From Sulfurovum sp. (GTDB lineage Bacteria > Campylobacterota > Campylobacteria > Campylobacterales > Sulfurovaceae), in assembly GCA_027029065.1 (NCBI GenBank), contig JALVGO010000027.1, forward strand, positions 1 through 42,768: a stretch of DNA of 42,768 nucleotides. Direction: 5' to 3'. A program made the position numbers and the translations under genes. Below, in pieces: positions 31,850-39,910 of this stretch; the stretch's first letter is position 1, and each line of letters starts with the position of its first letter. A model generated the notes under the pieces. The model was given only the letters and a program-made list of their open reading frames with translations. It was not told where the DNA came from and ran no database searches.

Positions 31850-32421
31850 GTCATTACTTTATAAAGAATAAATATAAACGGGCTTCCATAAACAAGCAAT
31901 ACAAATAAATATGAAGGATTGTAGTTCTTTGATATTCCTTGTAGAACAACCGACTCTTTTGGATTTTGAGGGTTAACAAAAATATCTATCTCTTTGTTAT
32001 GTCTTAAATGTTTAACGATATCTTTTGCCTCTTTTAACGAATAATGATAATTGCATACAGGACAAAGAGCATACTTATTTGAAGCATATAGTTTTTCATT
32101 AAAAACATACTCATAAGAGATATCTATGCGATAATCACCTTGATTAAAGCAAAAACACTCAATCACACTACACTTGGACTTTATGATATCTATCCCAAGA
32201 AGCTTTCCCTTGGCTTTTTTCCACTGATAGGTAGAGGCAATCTTTCTTCGCTTAACCGCTACATATAAAACAAGCATTAAAAGAAAAACAATCGATAAAG
32301 TCAAAATGTATATTTTCTTTTCCACAAAAAGCAAGAGAATAAAATACGATACATATAAACCAAAATAGAGATATAAACTTTTCGGAAATTCTATTGTTGC
32401 ATTGGGTTCTTTAACTAACAT
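31846..32421 (-). CDS. DUF3592-like membrane protein, candidate immunity protein
   Basis: This 191-residue protein has two N-terminal membrane helices (about 12-55), then a beta-rich domain. That domain contains the YRIDISYEYVFNEKLYASNK segment and the IDIFVNPQNPKESVVLQG ending, followed by a last membrane helix. This is the DUF3592 pattern (x-V-x-Y-x-Y-x-V-x-G-x-x-Y ... V-x-Y-N-P-x-x-P-x-x-S-x-L). It is the second small gene after cassette E. Two related copies lie at 39302 and 36049. Function is unknown; repeated placement behind toxin cassettes suggests immunity. Confidence 0.75.
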   Translation of the reverse strand: MLVKEPNATIEFPKSLYLYFGLYVSYFILLLFVEKKIYILTLSIVFLLMLVLYVAVKRRKIASTYQWKKAKGKLLGIDIIKSKCSVIECFCFNQGDYRIDISYEYVFNEKLYASNKYALCPVCNYHYSLKEAKDIVKHLRHNKEIDIFVNPQNPKESVVLQGISKNYNPSYLFVLLVYGSPFIFILYKVMT

Positions 32422-32488
32422 GATTCTGCTATTCCTGTTAACGTATCATTAAACATAATATCATCTTTAATTATTTTATCATTTATGT

Positions 32489-32962
32489 CTACTTTATCGA
32501 TTTGCGGAGTGTGGAAATAGCGTCTAATATGTTCCTAAAATCAGTATCTCTAATATAAAAACCCATAATAAATAATTTTTGATTATTTTTAAAATCAATT
32601 CTAATCGTTTGCAAACAAGTAATTCCTCTAAAAATCACTTTAACATTTTTTATACTATGCATATTATATTCTTTCACTTCATCTGTATCGGGAAAAAGTG
32701 AATTAGGAGAATATCTATAAACAATTGCAGTATCTTTAATCTCTATCGATTTCCCCGTTGCTTGAAACCAATCAAACAATAATGCTTGTATTGGTATAAG
32801 CAAGACCCCTAACACAAGAGGGATTAGTATCAAAAAACTGGGCAACTTTAACCCAGTATATAATGCTATTAAAGTATATACTACAAGGAATAAAAGAAAC
32901 ACTACTACCAATTTGATGGAACAATAAAAAGTTTGCTTTTGTGAATATTGAATATATCGCAT
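32489..32962 (-). CDS. two-helix membrane protein with PH-like tail, probable immunity protein of cassette E
   Basis: The 157-residue protein has two strong membrane helices (about 15-65) and a beta-rich tail of about 85 residues. The tail ends GFYIRDTDFRNILDAISTLR and resembles bacterial PH-like domains. Its tail is clearly related to the one at 36976 (GYEIKKSDFQKIVEILKQYI), and the hydrophobic domains of the toxins just upstream of each (cassettes E and C) are related too. It starts with GGGAGAG upstream, 28 bp after the cassette E stop. Composition is AT-rich compared with the scaffold. Confidence 0.75.
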   Translation of the reverse strand: MRYIQYSQKQTFYCSIKLVVVFLLFLVVYTLIALYTGLKLPSFLILIPLVLGVLLIPIQALLFDWFQATGKSIEIKDTAIVYRYSPNSLFPDTDEVKEYNMHSIKNVKVIFRGITCLQTIRIDFKNNQKLFIMGFYIRDTDFRNILDAISTLRKSIK

Positions 32963-32989
32963 ATAATAGTTTCTCTCCCTAAAATTTTT

Positions 32990-33871
32990 TTATGGCACAA
33001 TTGGATCTAAACAATAAGGTGGTCCTTCTCCACAATGACAAAGCTTCCATGCAGACATAGATAGGCTAACACCCAATATCATAGACAAAGCAAGAGCAAC
33101 ATAGTTTGCAACCTTAAACAATGTGGCTTTTGTAATAATAGTAATAGCCAATTGAGCCGAAATAAAACATGCTATTTTATTTCCAGCTAATAGGTTAGCC
33201 CCAGCTATCATAAACAATGATGCCGCCCACATTATTGGCATAGCAATAGAAATTAGTGTTGGGAATGCAGTAAGTGCTGCAAAAGAAGTCCAAAGCAATA
33301 TTGCTCCCGCAGCAATTAAAGCAAACCCACCATTCCCACCACCACTAATCAAATACGCCCCATCGCCGGTCACAGGATCGATGACTATGTAGCCTGTACC
33401 TGTCCAGCCCGGTACTGAGACTTCTCTTTCGTGTACAGTGACCGTTTTGCCTGCATTAACGGCACTTTGTATGTCGCCTTTGGTAAGTGAGGATGCTTGT
33501 ATCATAGGAAGTATGGTATCGATATTTTGCTGAGTGATGGTGTAGATCTTCTGTCCCTCGGCATTGGCAAGGGCAAGGGCTTTCATGGTGCTGATGCCTT
33601 GGATGGGGTTGTTTGGGTCGGTGTTGTACATCTGTTCTGGGGTTTGGTGTTCCAAGCTACTTGCTATCATGCCTGCTTGCATGCGGTAGTTGAGGAAGTT
33701 TTGGCGGTTGTTATTGTCTGCTACGATGGTTTTGCCCACAGGGATATCAAGCCCTATGCCTCCTGCTTTGATACCTGTAGGCAGACCGAACCTGTCAGCG
33801 GTGCGTACTTCGGAGCCGAAGGTACCGTAGCCTGTGATGAGTTCATGGACTTTGCTACCCAAATAAATCAT
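32990..33871 (-). CDS. cassette E: orphan toxin C-terminus with hydrophobic domain
   Basis: This product has about 293 residues. A scaffold fragment runs from SKVHELITGYGTFGSEV to the pre-toxin motif GTGYIVIDPVTGDGAYLISG ending GGNGGF (residue about 183). The rest, about 110 residues, is almost continuous hydrophobic helix (LIAAGAILLW, LFMIAGANLLAGNKIACFIS, ALSMILGVSLSM). A Cys/Pro-rich end with CHCGEGPPYC follows. No signal peptide is present. The scaffold alone is 174/178 identical to cassette B. The start ATG at 33871 overlaps the stop of the preceding small gene (ATGA). I interpret the C-terminus as a membrane-active toxin domain; a plain membrane anchor is the alternative. Confidence 0.78.
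   Translation of the reverse strand: MIYLGSKVHELITGYGTFGSEVRTADRFGLPTGIKAGGIGLDIPVGKTIVADNNNRQNFLNYRMQAGMIASSLEHQTPEQMYNTDPNNPIQGISTMKALALANAEGQKIYTITQQNIDTILPMIQASSLTKGDIQSAVNAGKTVTVHEREVSVPGWTGTGYIVIDPVTGDGAYLISGGGNGGFALIAAGAILLWTSFAALTAFPTLISIAMPIMWAASLFMIAGANLLAGNKIACFISAQLAITIITKATLFKVANYVALALSMILGVSLSMSAWKLCHCGEGPPYCLDPIVP
33323..33856. repeat. scaffold repeat, copy in cassette E
   Basis: This 534-bp segment encodes 178 residues, of which 174 match the copy at 40216-40749. Similarity ends abruptly on both sides: at the junction with MIYLG at one end and just after GGNGGF at the other. Confidence 0.9.
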
Positions 33872-34341
33872 GATGAGCAAATCAGAAAAAAGAGTATGCC
33901 AGCCAAAAGGCAGATCGTAGCAATGACAGTAGGATGTATAAGCCTCATCTCTCTTATTTCTTGAAATTCATTTTTCAATGGGAGAGTTTTGAGCGGAGTT
34001 TTTTCTTTGAGCCTTTTTAATAGTTTCCTCGGGAAGAATTTCAAAAGACATAATCTTCTGTTTCTACACACAAGCCATGTGTGAGTATGGTAGCATTCAT
34101 CATATACAAATAGCTCTTCTTGATGATCTTTGACAAACAAAACACCTTCATCTTTTAGATCAATGCTGCACACAAGATAGCGATTATACAACCTATATAG
34201 CAACCAATAGATCCATCCTGCAAATATCATATATAGACCAAGACTTATTGAAGGTGCATGCATACATTTTAAAACAGGAAATAACAATACAGCAATCACT
34301 CCGAGCCGAATAAACAAATTTGGTTTATAGGTTTTAGGCAT
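33868..34341 (-). CDS. membrane protein, probable immunity protein of cassette D
   Basis: The 157-residue product has two N-terminal membrane helices (about 10-55), a cytoplasmic basic middle part (FFPRKLLKRLKEKTPLK) and a C-terminal helix (VIATICLLAGILFFLIC). The middle contains a short strand-rich part (CSIDLKDEGVLFVKDHQEEL), reminiscent of the PH-like tails in the other small genes. Its ATG overlaps the cassette D stop by 8 nt, the tight coupling expected for toxin and immunity genes. No family recognised. Confidence 0.7.
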   Translation of the reverse strand: MPKTYKPNLFIRLGVIAVLLFPVLKCMHAPSISLGLYMIFAGWIYWLLYRLYNRYLVCSIDLKDEGVLFVKDHQEELFVYDECYHTHTWLVCRNRRLCLLKFFPRKLLKRLKEKTPLKTLPLKNEFQEIREMRLIHPTVIATICLLAGILFFLICSS

Positions 34342-35590
34342 AATATGTTTTCCTTATACTTCCTAATGATACATATGGACAAAGGTTCCGTATAATGAAG
34401 TTCTCAATTTCTGTAGCAATAACTGCATAAACGGTTAGCATAATTGATAGAAAGATAGGTGCAAGTAAACCCACAAAACTTAATATAGCCAATAGTCCCG
34501 TCATTGTTACAGCTGTATCTATACACTTACCGGTTACAACATCTCTTTCAATCATGAGATTTAAAAAATCAGCATATGAATCAAGGACTAATGCTAAAGT
34601 TACTGCTACGAGAATGACATTAAATAGTATTGATGTAGCTATGATGCCCCCTATACCAACAACTAACGTTAATGAGTTTGCTGCCCAGTCTGGAATACCG
34701 CCACCGTTTGTGCCTCCACTGATCATCCATGCTGAATCGTAATTTACGGTATCCATAACCATATACCCAGTGCCTGTCCAGCTTCCTATATGCACTGGAC
34801 TTTCATGAACAATAACTGTTTTGCCTGAATCAAGAGAATTAATGATCTCACTTTTAGTCAAATCATTCATTTCAATATTTGGTAACACTTGATACATATT
34901 TTTTTGAGTTAAAGTATATATTTTTTGATTTTCACTTGCTGCCAATCTTAATATTTTTATGGTACTAATACCCCCTGAGCTACTTTGATAAAATTTTTCC
35001 GGAACTTGATGCTCTAAGGAAGATGCAATCATACTCGAATGTATACGATAAGCAGAGAAATTATTTTTATCATTATTGTCCGATACAATTGTTTTACTTA
35101 GTGGAATATCAAACCCTATACTTCCTGCTTTGATACCCGTAGGCAGACCGAATCTTGAACTTATACTCACCTCGCTACCAAATGTACCGTATCCAGTAAT
35201 GGTTTCAAATACTTTTAATTGTTTTCGCAGGACAGAAGATTTAATTTCTAAATTTGCATAATAAGCCAACATTGCAGAATAATGCAAATTACCTAATGTA
35301 TCTTCTTTGTCAAGCTTGTTAATAGCATTCTTGTCTCCACTTTCGAATATCTCTTTGATTTCGCTCATACGTATTTTCTGTTTTTTGAGTATAGCGGGAG
35401 AGATACCTTGAGACACCGTACCCAGTGCCAGGTAGTCTCCTGCGGTTGATTTGTGTTTTTTGTAGCCTGCAGAGGCTGCATTGACAGGAGAGACCGCCTG
35501 ATCGATATTGAGGCTCTCGCCCAGTGCCATCTCGTAGCCTTCAAGGATGATCTTGCCGTTTAGTTTGAGTTGGTTATGTGTTATTTGCAT
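34334..35590 (-). CDS. cassette D: orphan toxin C-terminus with hydrophobic domain
   Basis: The product has 418 residues. It starts within the scaffold at NQLKLNGK, running through LEGYEMALGESLNIDQAVSP, ITGYGTFGSEVSISSRFG and IASSLEHQVPEKFYQ. The pre-toxin motif is GTGYMVMDTVNYDSAWMISG with GTNGGG (about residue 297). The last 120 residues have four hydrophobic helices (SLTLVVGIGGIIATSILFNV, ILVAVTLALVLDS, TGLLAILSFVGLLAPIFLSI and more) and a short basic end. The start overlaps the previous small gene by 17 nt. The first 44 scaffold codons after NGK are nearly identical in DNA to those of cassette A. Confidence 0.78.
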   Translation of the reverse strand: MQITHNQLKLNGKIILEGYEMALGESLNIDQAVSPVNAASAGYKKHKSTAGDYLALGTVSQGISPAILKKQKIRMSEIKEIFESGDKNAINKLDKEDTLGNLHYSAMLAYYANLEIKSSVLRKQLKVFETITGYGTFGSEVSISSRFGLPTGIKAGSIGFDIPLSKTIVSDNNDKNNFSAYRIHSSMIASSLEHQVPEKFYQSSSGGISTIKILRLAASENQKIYTLTQKNMYQVLPNIEMNDLTKSEIINSLDSGKTVIVHESPVHIGSWTGTGYMVMDTVNYDSAWMISGGTNGGGIPDWAANSLTLVVGIGGIIATSILFNVILVAVTLALVLDSYADFLNLMIERDVVTGKCIDTAVTMTGLLAILSFVGLLAPIFLSIMLTVYAVIATEIENFIIRNLCPYVSLGSIRKTYYA

Positions 35591-36014
35591 GGTTACTTCG
35601 CTCTATCTGTTTCAATAGTATCCGATAATCTTTAGAGGAAAGCATATATTTATAGATTGCCTCCGGATGCGTATCGTTAAATACAATTGCTTCCATGCAA
35701 GGGATATGGCGATAAACAATCTGCGCACTTTCAAGAAAATGTCGCGACATCTCAGGTTCATCAAAACGGTAGCCATGATAGATGGTAACGGTATCGTTTT
35801 GCAAAAGAAGATAATGTTCTTCACCCATTAAAAATTTTGCAAAGAGTACTTTCATCAATACAATCACGGGAATACCTACAAGTATATAGGCGATAAAAGC
35901 CGAGAGTAATGCTTTGCAACACACAAGCGACGCCAAAAGAATGGGCAAAGCGATTATAATGCCACACTTATAATACAGTGCATCGTTATTGAGAGTAAGT
36001 TTTTTGTCTATCAT
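35574..36014 (-). CDS. two-helix membrane protein with PH-like tail, immunity-like
   Basis: The 146-residue protein has two membrane helices (about 17-63), then a strand-rich tail starting GEEHYLLLQNDTVTIYHGYR and ending KYMLSSKDYRILLKQIERS. The ending matches the tails at 36976 and 32489. No toxin cassette lies immediately upstream; instead it follows the zinc-ribbon/DUF3592 gene. It may be an extra immunity gene left from a lost cassette. Its stop lies inside the start of cassette D. Confidence 0.7.
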   Translation of the reverse strand: MIDKKLTLNNDALYYKCGIIIALPILLASLVCCKALLSAFIAYILVGIPVIVLMKVLFAKFLMGEEHYLLLQNDTVTIYHGYRFDEPEMSRHFLESAQIVYRHIPCMEAIVFNDTHPEAIYKYMLSSKDYRILLKQIERSNHANNT

Positions 36015-36048
36015 GCCATATTCCGCCTCCCGAGTTTATTGACAACCA

Positions 36049-36924
36049 CTATAAAACCAACAGTAAAACACCCATACAGACCAAAACACCATAAAGCAAT
36101 TTATAATTTGCTTTTATCGGTATAAGCACAATAGATTGGGCAGTATTGTTTGGGTGAATATATACCGTTACGCCATCTTTTATTGCTTGATTTGCTTTCT
36201 TTAATGCATCCTCTTTTTGATCATATACCTCATAATTGATACAATGAAACATATGATTATTCCCATAAAATAGCTTATCTTCAACCCGATAAGAATAGTT
36301 ACAAATCAACTCATAATCATCATGATCCTGATATAAACGACTCATCCTATGATAAATAGTGACCTTGGTTACCGTGCCATGAATCTGCTTCCAAAACAGA
36401 TCAACATATGTATAGAGAACCCAATCCGCCAGTCCACAAACCATCAATATCATACCCGCTATTATTTTTATAATATTCAAATCCAATTCTTTTTGAAAAA
36501 GATACAATGCCGTATTGATACTCAAGATGAATGCAAACAATAAAAATAGATATGCCAAAAGTCTCAAGAGAGCTTTATCCATATTTTTTTCTTTTACTAC
36601 AATAGCCCCTTCGTTTAAACCGGTCTCCTTTTTATCCCTTACGCATGTTAACGGATATGTATAGACAGTAAAGAAGATAGCAAGAAAAAGCAAAGTTAAC
36701 AAAATAGTGATTTGCGTTTGAATAAGATCAAAACGATAAAAGAGTGTATATACAACAAACCCAAGCCATACAAAGGTTACAATAGGCAGCAAAATCACCA
36801 ATGCCCAGGGAAAAGCAACATGCCCTCCACAGTATCCACACTGAAATTCCATTTGTGTATCTCCAAAGGTTGCGCCCAAAAGAGATAGTAGTGGTATGCG
36901 ATGATTACAACATGGACATTTCAT
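36049..36924 (-). CDS. zinc-ribbon + DUF3592-like fusion membrane protein
   Basis: The protein has about 291 residues. A zinc ribbon (CPCCNHRIPL and CGYCGGHV, about residues 3-35) is followed by two membrane helices. A charged loop and two more helices follow, then a DUF3592-like domain (YELICNYSYRVEDKLFYGNN ... VTVYIHPNNTAQSIVL) and a final helix. This combines in one chain the modules that are separate genes at 31346 and 31846. GGAG precedes both a TTG at 36930 and the ATG at 36924; I use the ATG. Probably an immunity or accessory protein; inferred. Confidence 0.72.
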   Translation of the reverse strand: MKCPCCNHRIPLLSLLGATFGDTQMEFQCGYCGGHVAFPWALVILLPIVTFVWLGFVVYTLFYRFDLIQTQITILLTLLFLAIFFTVYTYPLTCVRDKKETGLNEGAIVVKEKNMDKALLRLLAYLFLLFAFILSINTALYLFQKELDLNIIKIIAGMILMVCGLADWVLYTYVDLFWKQIHGTVTKVTIYHRMSRLYQDHDDYELICNYSYRVEDKLFYGNNHMFHCINYEVYDQKEDALKKANQAIKDGVTVYIHPNNTAQSIVLIPIKANYKLLYGVLVCMGVLLLVL

Positions 36925-36975
36925 GGGCAATAATACTCCATTAAAAGTTCTTCAAATATTATTAACTTCCTATAT

Positions 36976-37398
36976 TTATAGCTTTACTTCAAAAGATATA
37001 TATTGCTTTAAAATTTCAACTATTTTTTGAAAGTCCGATTTTTTTATTTCGTAGCCACGCACTATACAACATGTACTTCCGTTGTGCTCCAAAACCACCT
37101 TATTAAGACAATGAAAGATTTTATCATAAATAATCATCTTCGAGATATCCTTTAGTCTGATGTTTTTCACTTTTTGTTTTTCGTTGAAAATCCCCGAAAT
37201 TTTATATATAGACAGCTCCTCTTTGGTTATTTCGATCGTATGCTTTTCTTCAAAAAAGACATATCCTAAACCGACTAAAAGCATTACGGTATAGCTCAAC
37301 AACGACTCTCCAAACAGAGCAGCTATGATCACAAATATCGCACCTATTTTTATACCACAAAGGTATTTTTGCAATGAAGAGGTATCGACCTTGATCAT
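36976..37398 (-). CDS. two-helix membrane protein with PH-like tail, probable immunity protein of cassette C
   Basis: This protein of about 140 residues has two hydrophobic helices (IKIGAIFVIIAALFGESL and YTVMLLVGLGYVFF). A strand-rich tail follows, HTIEITKEELSIYKISGIFN to GYEIKKSDFQKIVEILKQYI. The ATG at 37398 lies 4 nt after the cassette C stop, so I prefer it to the longer frame, which overlaps the toxin. The tail is related to the immunity candidate of cassette E. Confidence 0.75.
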   Translation of the reverse strand: MIKVDTSSLQKYLCGIKIGAIFVIIAALFGESLLSYTVMLLVGLGYVFFEEKHTIEITKEELSIYKISGIFNEKQKVKNIRLKDISKMIIYDKIFHCLNKVVLEHNGSTCCIVRGYEIKKSDFQKIVEILKQYISFEVKL

Positions 37399-37402
37399 TT
37401 TA

Positions 37403-39301
37403 CTATCCAATACACTCTTGAACAGCAGAGCAACCACAAATATCTACTGCCAATTTATTAAACCTCAATCCAATTATAATACCGACAATATTTGATAAAA
37501 AATCAAAAAGCCTCTTCAATCGAAAGCTTAATGCTTGCTGAATATGCCACATAGCCAAAGATGCGGATGCATAGCAAGCAGCTTTGTTTCCTGCCAACAA
37601 AAAAGCTCCTGCCGCTATCAATGAAGTTCCTGCAATTGCCAAACTTAGTGCTATATCGCTGTACAATAAACCTCCATAAGAGAGAATAATGAGCGAGCTC
37701 CACAATATCATAGTTCCCAACACAATCACTCCCCCATACATCCCCCCGTTGATCATATACGCACCCACGCCTTGATCATTGAGGATAATGTAGCCTTCGC
37801 CGGTATAGCCATTGAGCGTTATGCGCTTTTCATGCGTAGTGACGGTGTAGCCCGCCTCTGCTGCCGATTTGATATCGGCTATGGCGGCAGGGGCAAGTTG
37901 TAGTTTCGGTAGGATGGCTTGGTAGTTTTCCTTGGTGATGGTGTAGATCTTTTGTCCTTGCTTGTTGGCGATTTGCAGTGCTTTGACTGCCGAAAAGCCC
38001 TCTGCATTCGTATCGGTGGCAAAGAGCTGCTCAAGTACCAAGTGTTCCAAGCTTGATCCGATGATGCCGAGCTGTTTGTTGGCTTGGATGCGCTTTTGTG
38101 CATCGTTGCTGTTTTGCTCTACCATCTCTACATCTATCAAATCACAGCTCATACCGCCTGCTTGCAAGCTAACCGGCATCCCGTAAAGTTTATAGACTGT
38201 AGGCTTATAGCCTATAACACCGCTGGAGCTTACCAGCTCATAATGTGCTTTAAGAGGACGCAGAGCCATCTTGCCTTGAGCGATCATCTGTGCATAGTAG
38301 CTCAAACTTGCGGCATAGACCATATCGCCCATGATATCCTCTCGATCAAGTGCCGCTATGGCGGTACTCTCTTGGCTTTGCAATATCTGCTGTGTATGCG
38401 TGATCTTTGTTTTGAGTGCTTTAAGTTTCTCTACACTTACACTTTGCACAACGGTATTGATGGCGTAGTATCCGCCGGCAATCACTTCTCTTGGCTGACC
38501 GAAGGTGATGGTACGTGTAGGGGTGTAGAGGGTTTGTTGCAGCGTATATGTCTCTCCCAAACTTGTCTCTTGCAGCTCTTGAATCACCTTGCCGTTTAGT
38601 TTGATCTGTGGTTTGACATGAATATAAAGCGGTATGGAGCTGGGCAATTGGCTCTCATCGGTGATATTGCCATCAGGCAGCAGAGCCTCCAGAGCATCAT
38701 GGTCTGCCTGGGTGGCAGGGGCAAAGGAGAGGGTGAGTTTTTCATTATTGAGTTTAGCCATAGGCAATGTGATACTCTTCTTACCATGCAGCATCTCATC
38801 GATTGCAAACTCTTGGCTTGTACCCCTTAAGTAAAAAGTCATCTTTTGCTGTAGACTATTTGGAAGCTTGGCATATCTTACGCCATCTGTGACAACCCTA
38901 TTTGGCAGGGCATCGGGAAGCGTGCCATAATGTTGCTCGATGATTCTTTTGCCGCCGATCACATCATAGAGTGTGGTGGTGTTGGCATCCAGGGTATCGA
39001 CATACGCTTTTATCTTGTTTTGTACATCATTTAGGGCATCTTGCAATATCTGTGCATCAAACCCCTTAACATACCCCTCGCTCTCATTGACCTCTCCAGA
39101 GTCAACAAAGGCTTGTGTTGTTTGATTGATATCCAAGCCAACCATATCCACCAATGCTACACCATCAGAATATTCATACTGCTTAAAACTCGCATCAAGC
39201 GGCACCCACGCATCGGCTCTGTAATTTTTGGCACCTCGGCTGGGGTAGTAGTCCGTGATTATGGGGAGAGTTTGGTTTTTGGGGGACATATGGTATAGCA
39301 C
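37403..39301 (-). CDS. cassette C: longest orphan toxin fragment, with transglutaminase-domain tail
   Basis: The 632-residue frame opens directly after the DUF3592-like stop (GTG at 39301, or ATG at 39289). Residues about 10-60 (YYPSRGAKNYRADAWVPLD, then ASFKQYEY) look like the end of a bacterial transglutaminase-like domain, with the triad Asp in PLD but without the Cys and His parts. A long scaffold follows: NITDESQLPSSIPLYIHVKP, then IKLNGKVI, then SSLEHLVLEQLF. The pre-toxin motif is GEGYIILNDQGVGAYMINGG with MYGGV. The last 110 residues are hydrophobic (LIILSYGGLLYSDIALSLAI, TSLIAAGAFLLAGNKAACY) and end CGCSAVQECIG. The C-terminal domain is homologous to that of cassette E (LAGNK-x-AC-x-x-S). 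No signal peptide, so it cannot be exported as it stands. Confidence 0.78.
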   Translation of the reverse strand: MLYHMSPKNQTLPIITDYYPSRGAKNYRADAWVPLDASFKQYEYSDGVALVDMVGLDINQTTQAFVDSGEVNESEGYVKGFDAQILQDALNDVQNKIKAYVDTLDANTTTLYDVIGGKRIIEQHYGTLPDALPNRVVTDGVRYAKLPNSLQQKMTFYLRGTSQEFAIDEMLHGKKSITLPMAKLNNEKLTLSFAPATQADHDALEALLPDGNITDESQLPSSIPLYIHVKPQIKLNGKVIQELQETSLGETYTLQQTLYTPTRTITFGQPREVIAGGYYAINTVVQSVSVEKLKALKTKITHTQQILQSQESTAIAALDREDIMGDMVYAASLSYYAQMIAQGKMALRPLKAHYELVSSSGVIGYKPTVYKLYGMPVSLQAGGMSCDLIDVEMVEQNSNDAQKRIQANKQLGIIGSSLEHLVLEQLFATDTNAEGFSAVKALQIANKQGQKIYTITKENYQAILPKLQLAPAAIADIKSAAEAGYTVTTHEKRITLNGYTGEGYIILNDQGVGAYMINGGMYGGVIVLGTMILWSSLIILSYGGLLYSDIALSLAIAGTSLIAAGAFLLAGNKAACYASASLAMWHIQQALSFRLKRLFDFLSNIVGIIIGLRFNKLAVDICGCSAVQECIG

Positions 39302-39910
39302 TTATATTTCTACCCTGTTTACATAGACCTTAAACAACAAATAAAATAAACTAGCGATATAGAGGAGCAATATAAAATATGGAATTCCATAATTATCCGA
39401 CTTACCCCGAATTATGACACTTTCATCTGGATTTAATGGGTTAACATAAATTGTTATTGTTTTATCTTTGGTGAGATCCTGCATTCTTCTTTTAGCCTCA
39501 TGTAGTGTATACAAAAAATTACAATCACCATCACCATGATAAGACATTGCATATTTGTTTGAAGTAAATATTTCCCCATTATACTTGTATCGATATTTAA
39601 TATCTATTTTATAAATATTTTTTGCGGTATTCCACTTTCTGTACATCGAAAAACACATATATTTAATCACTTTTTTGCTCACAATAGTAGCCTCAATCTT
39701 TTCCCAGCTATACACGGATGAAAATTTTTTTTCTTGTATATAGATTGCCATAAAAACAAACACAACAAATAATAATACAAAACCCGTTACTACCATCGGC
39801 TTATCGTAAGCAAACAAAATAACACCAAACGGAAAAATAGAAATTAACAATATTATGATTGCACTTGATGATATATTGATTTTTGTTTTAATATGACTTT
39901 TATTATCCAT
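39302..39910 (-). CDS. DUF3592-like membrane protein, candidate immunity protein of cassette B
   Basis: The protein has about 202 residues. Two membrane helices (about 17-57) precede a strand-rich domain, NIYKIDIKYRYKYNGEIFTS to ITIYVNPLNPDESVIIRG, and a closing helix (FILLLYIASLFYLLFKV). It is of the same family as 31846 (NPQNPKESVVLQG). The ATG at 39910 shares a base with the cassette B stop (TGATG). A TTG one codon earlier is possible. Confidence 0.75.
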   Translation of the reverse strand: MDNKSHIKTKINISSSAIIILLISIFPFGVILFAYDKPMVVTGFVLLFVVFVFMAIYIQEKKFSSVYSWEKIEATIVSKKVIKYMCFSMYRKWNTAKNIYKIDIKYRYKYNGEIFTSNKYAMSYHGDGDCNFLYTLHEAKRRMQDLTKDKTITIYVNPLNPDESVIIRGKSDNYGIPYFILLLYIASLFYLLFKVYVNRVEI

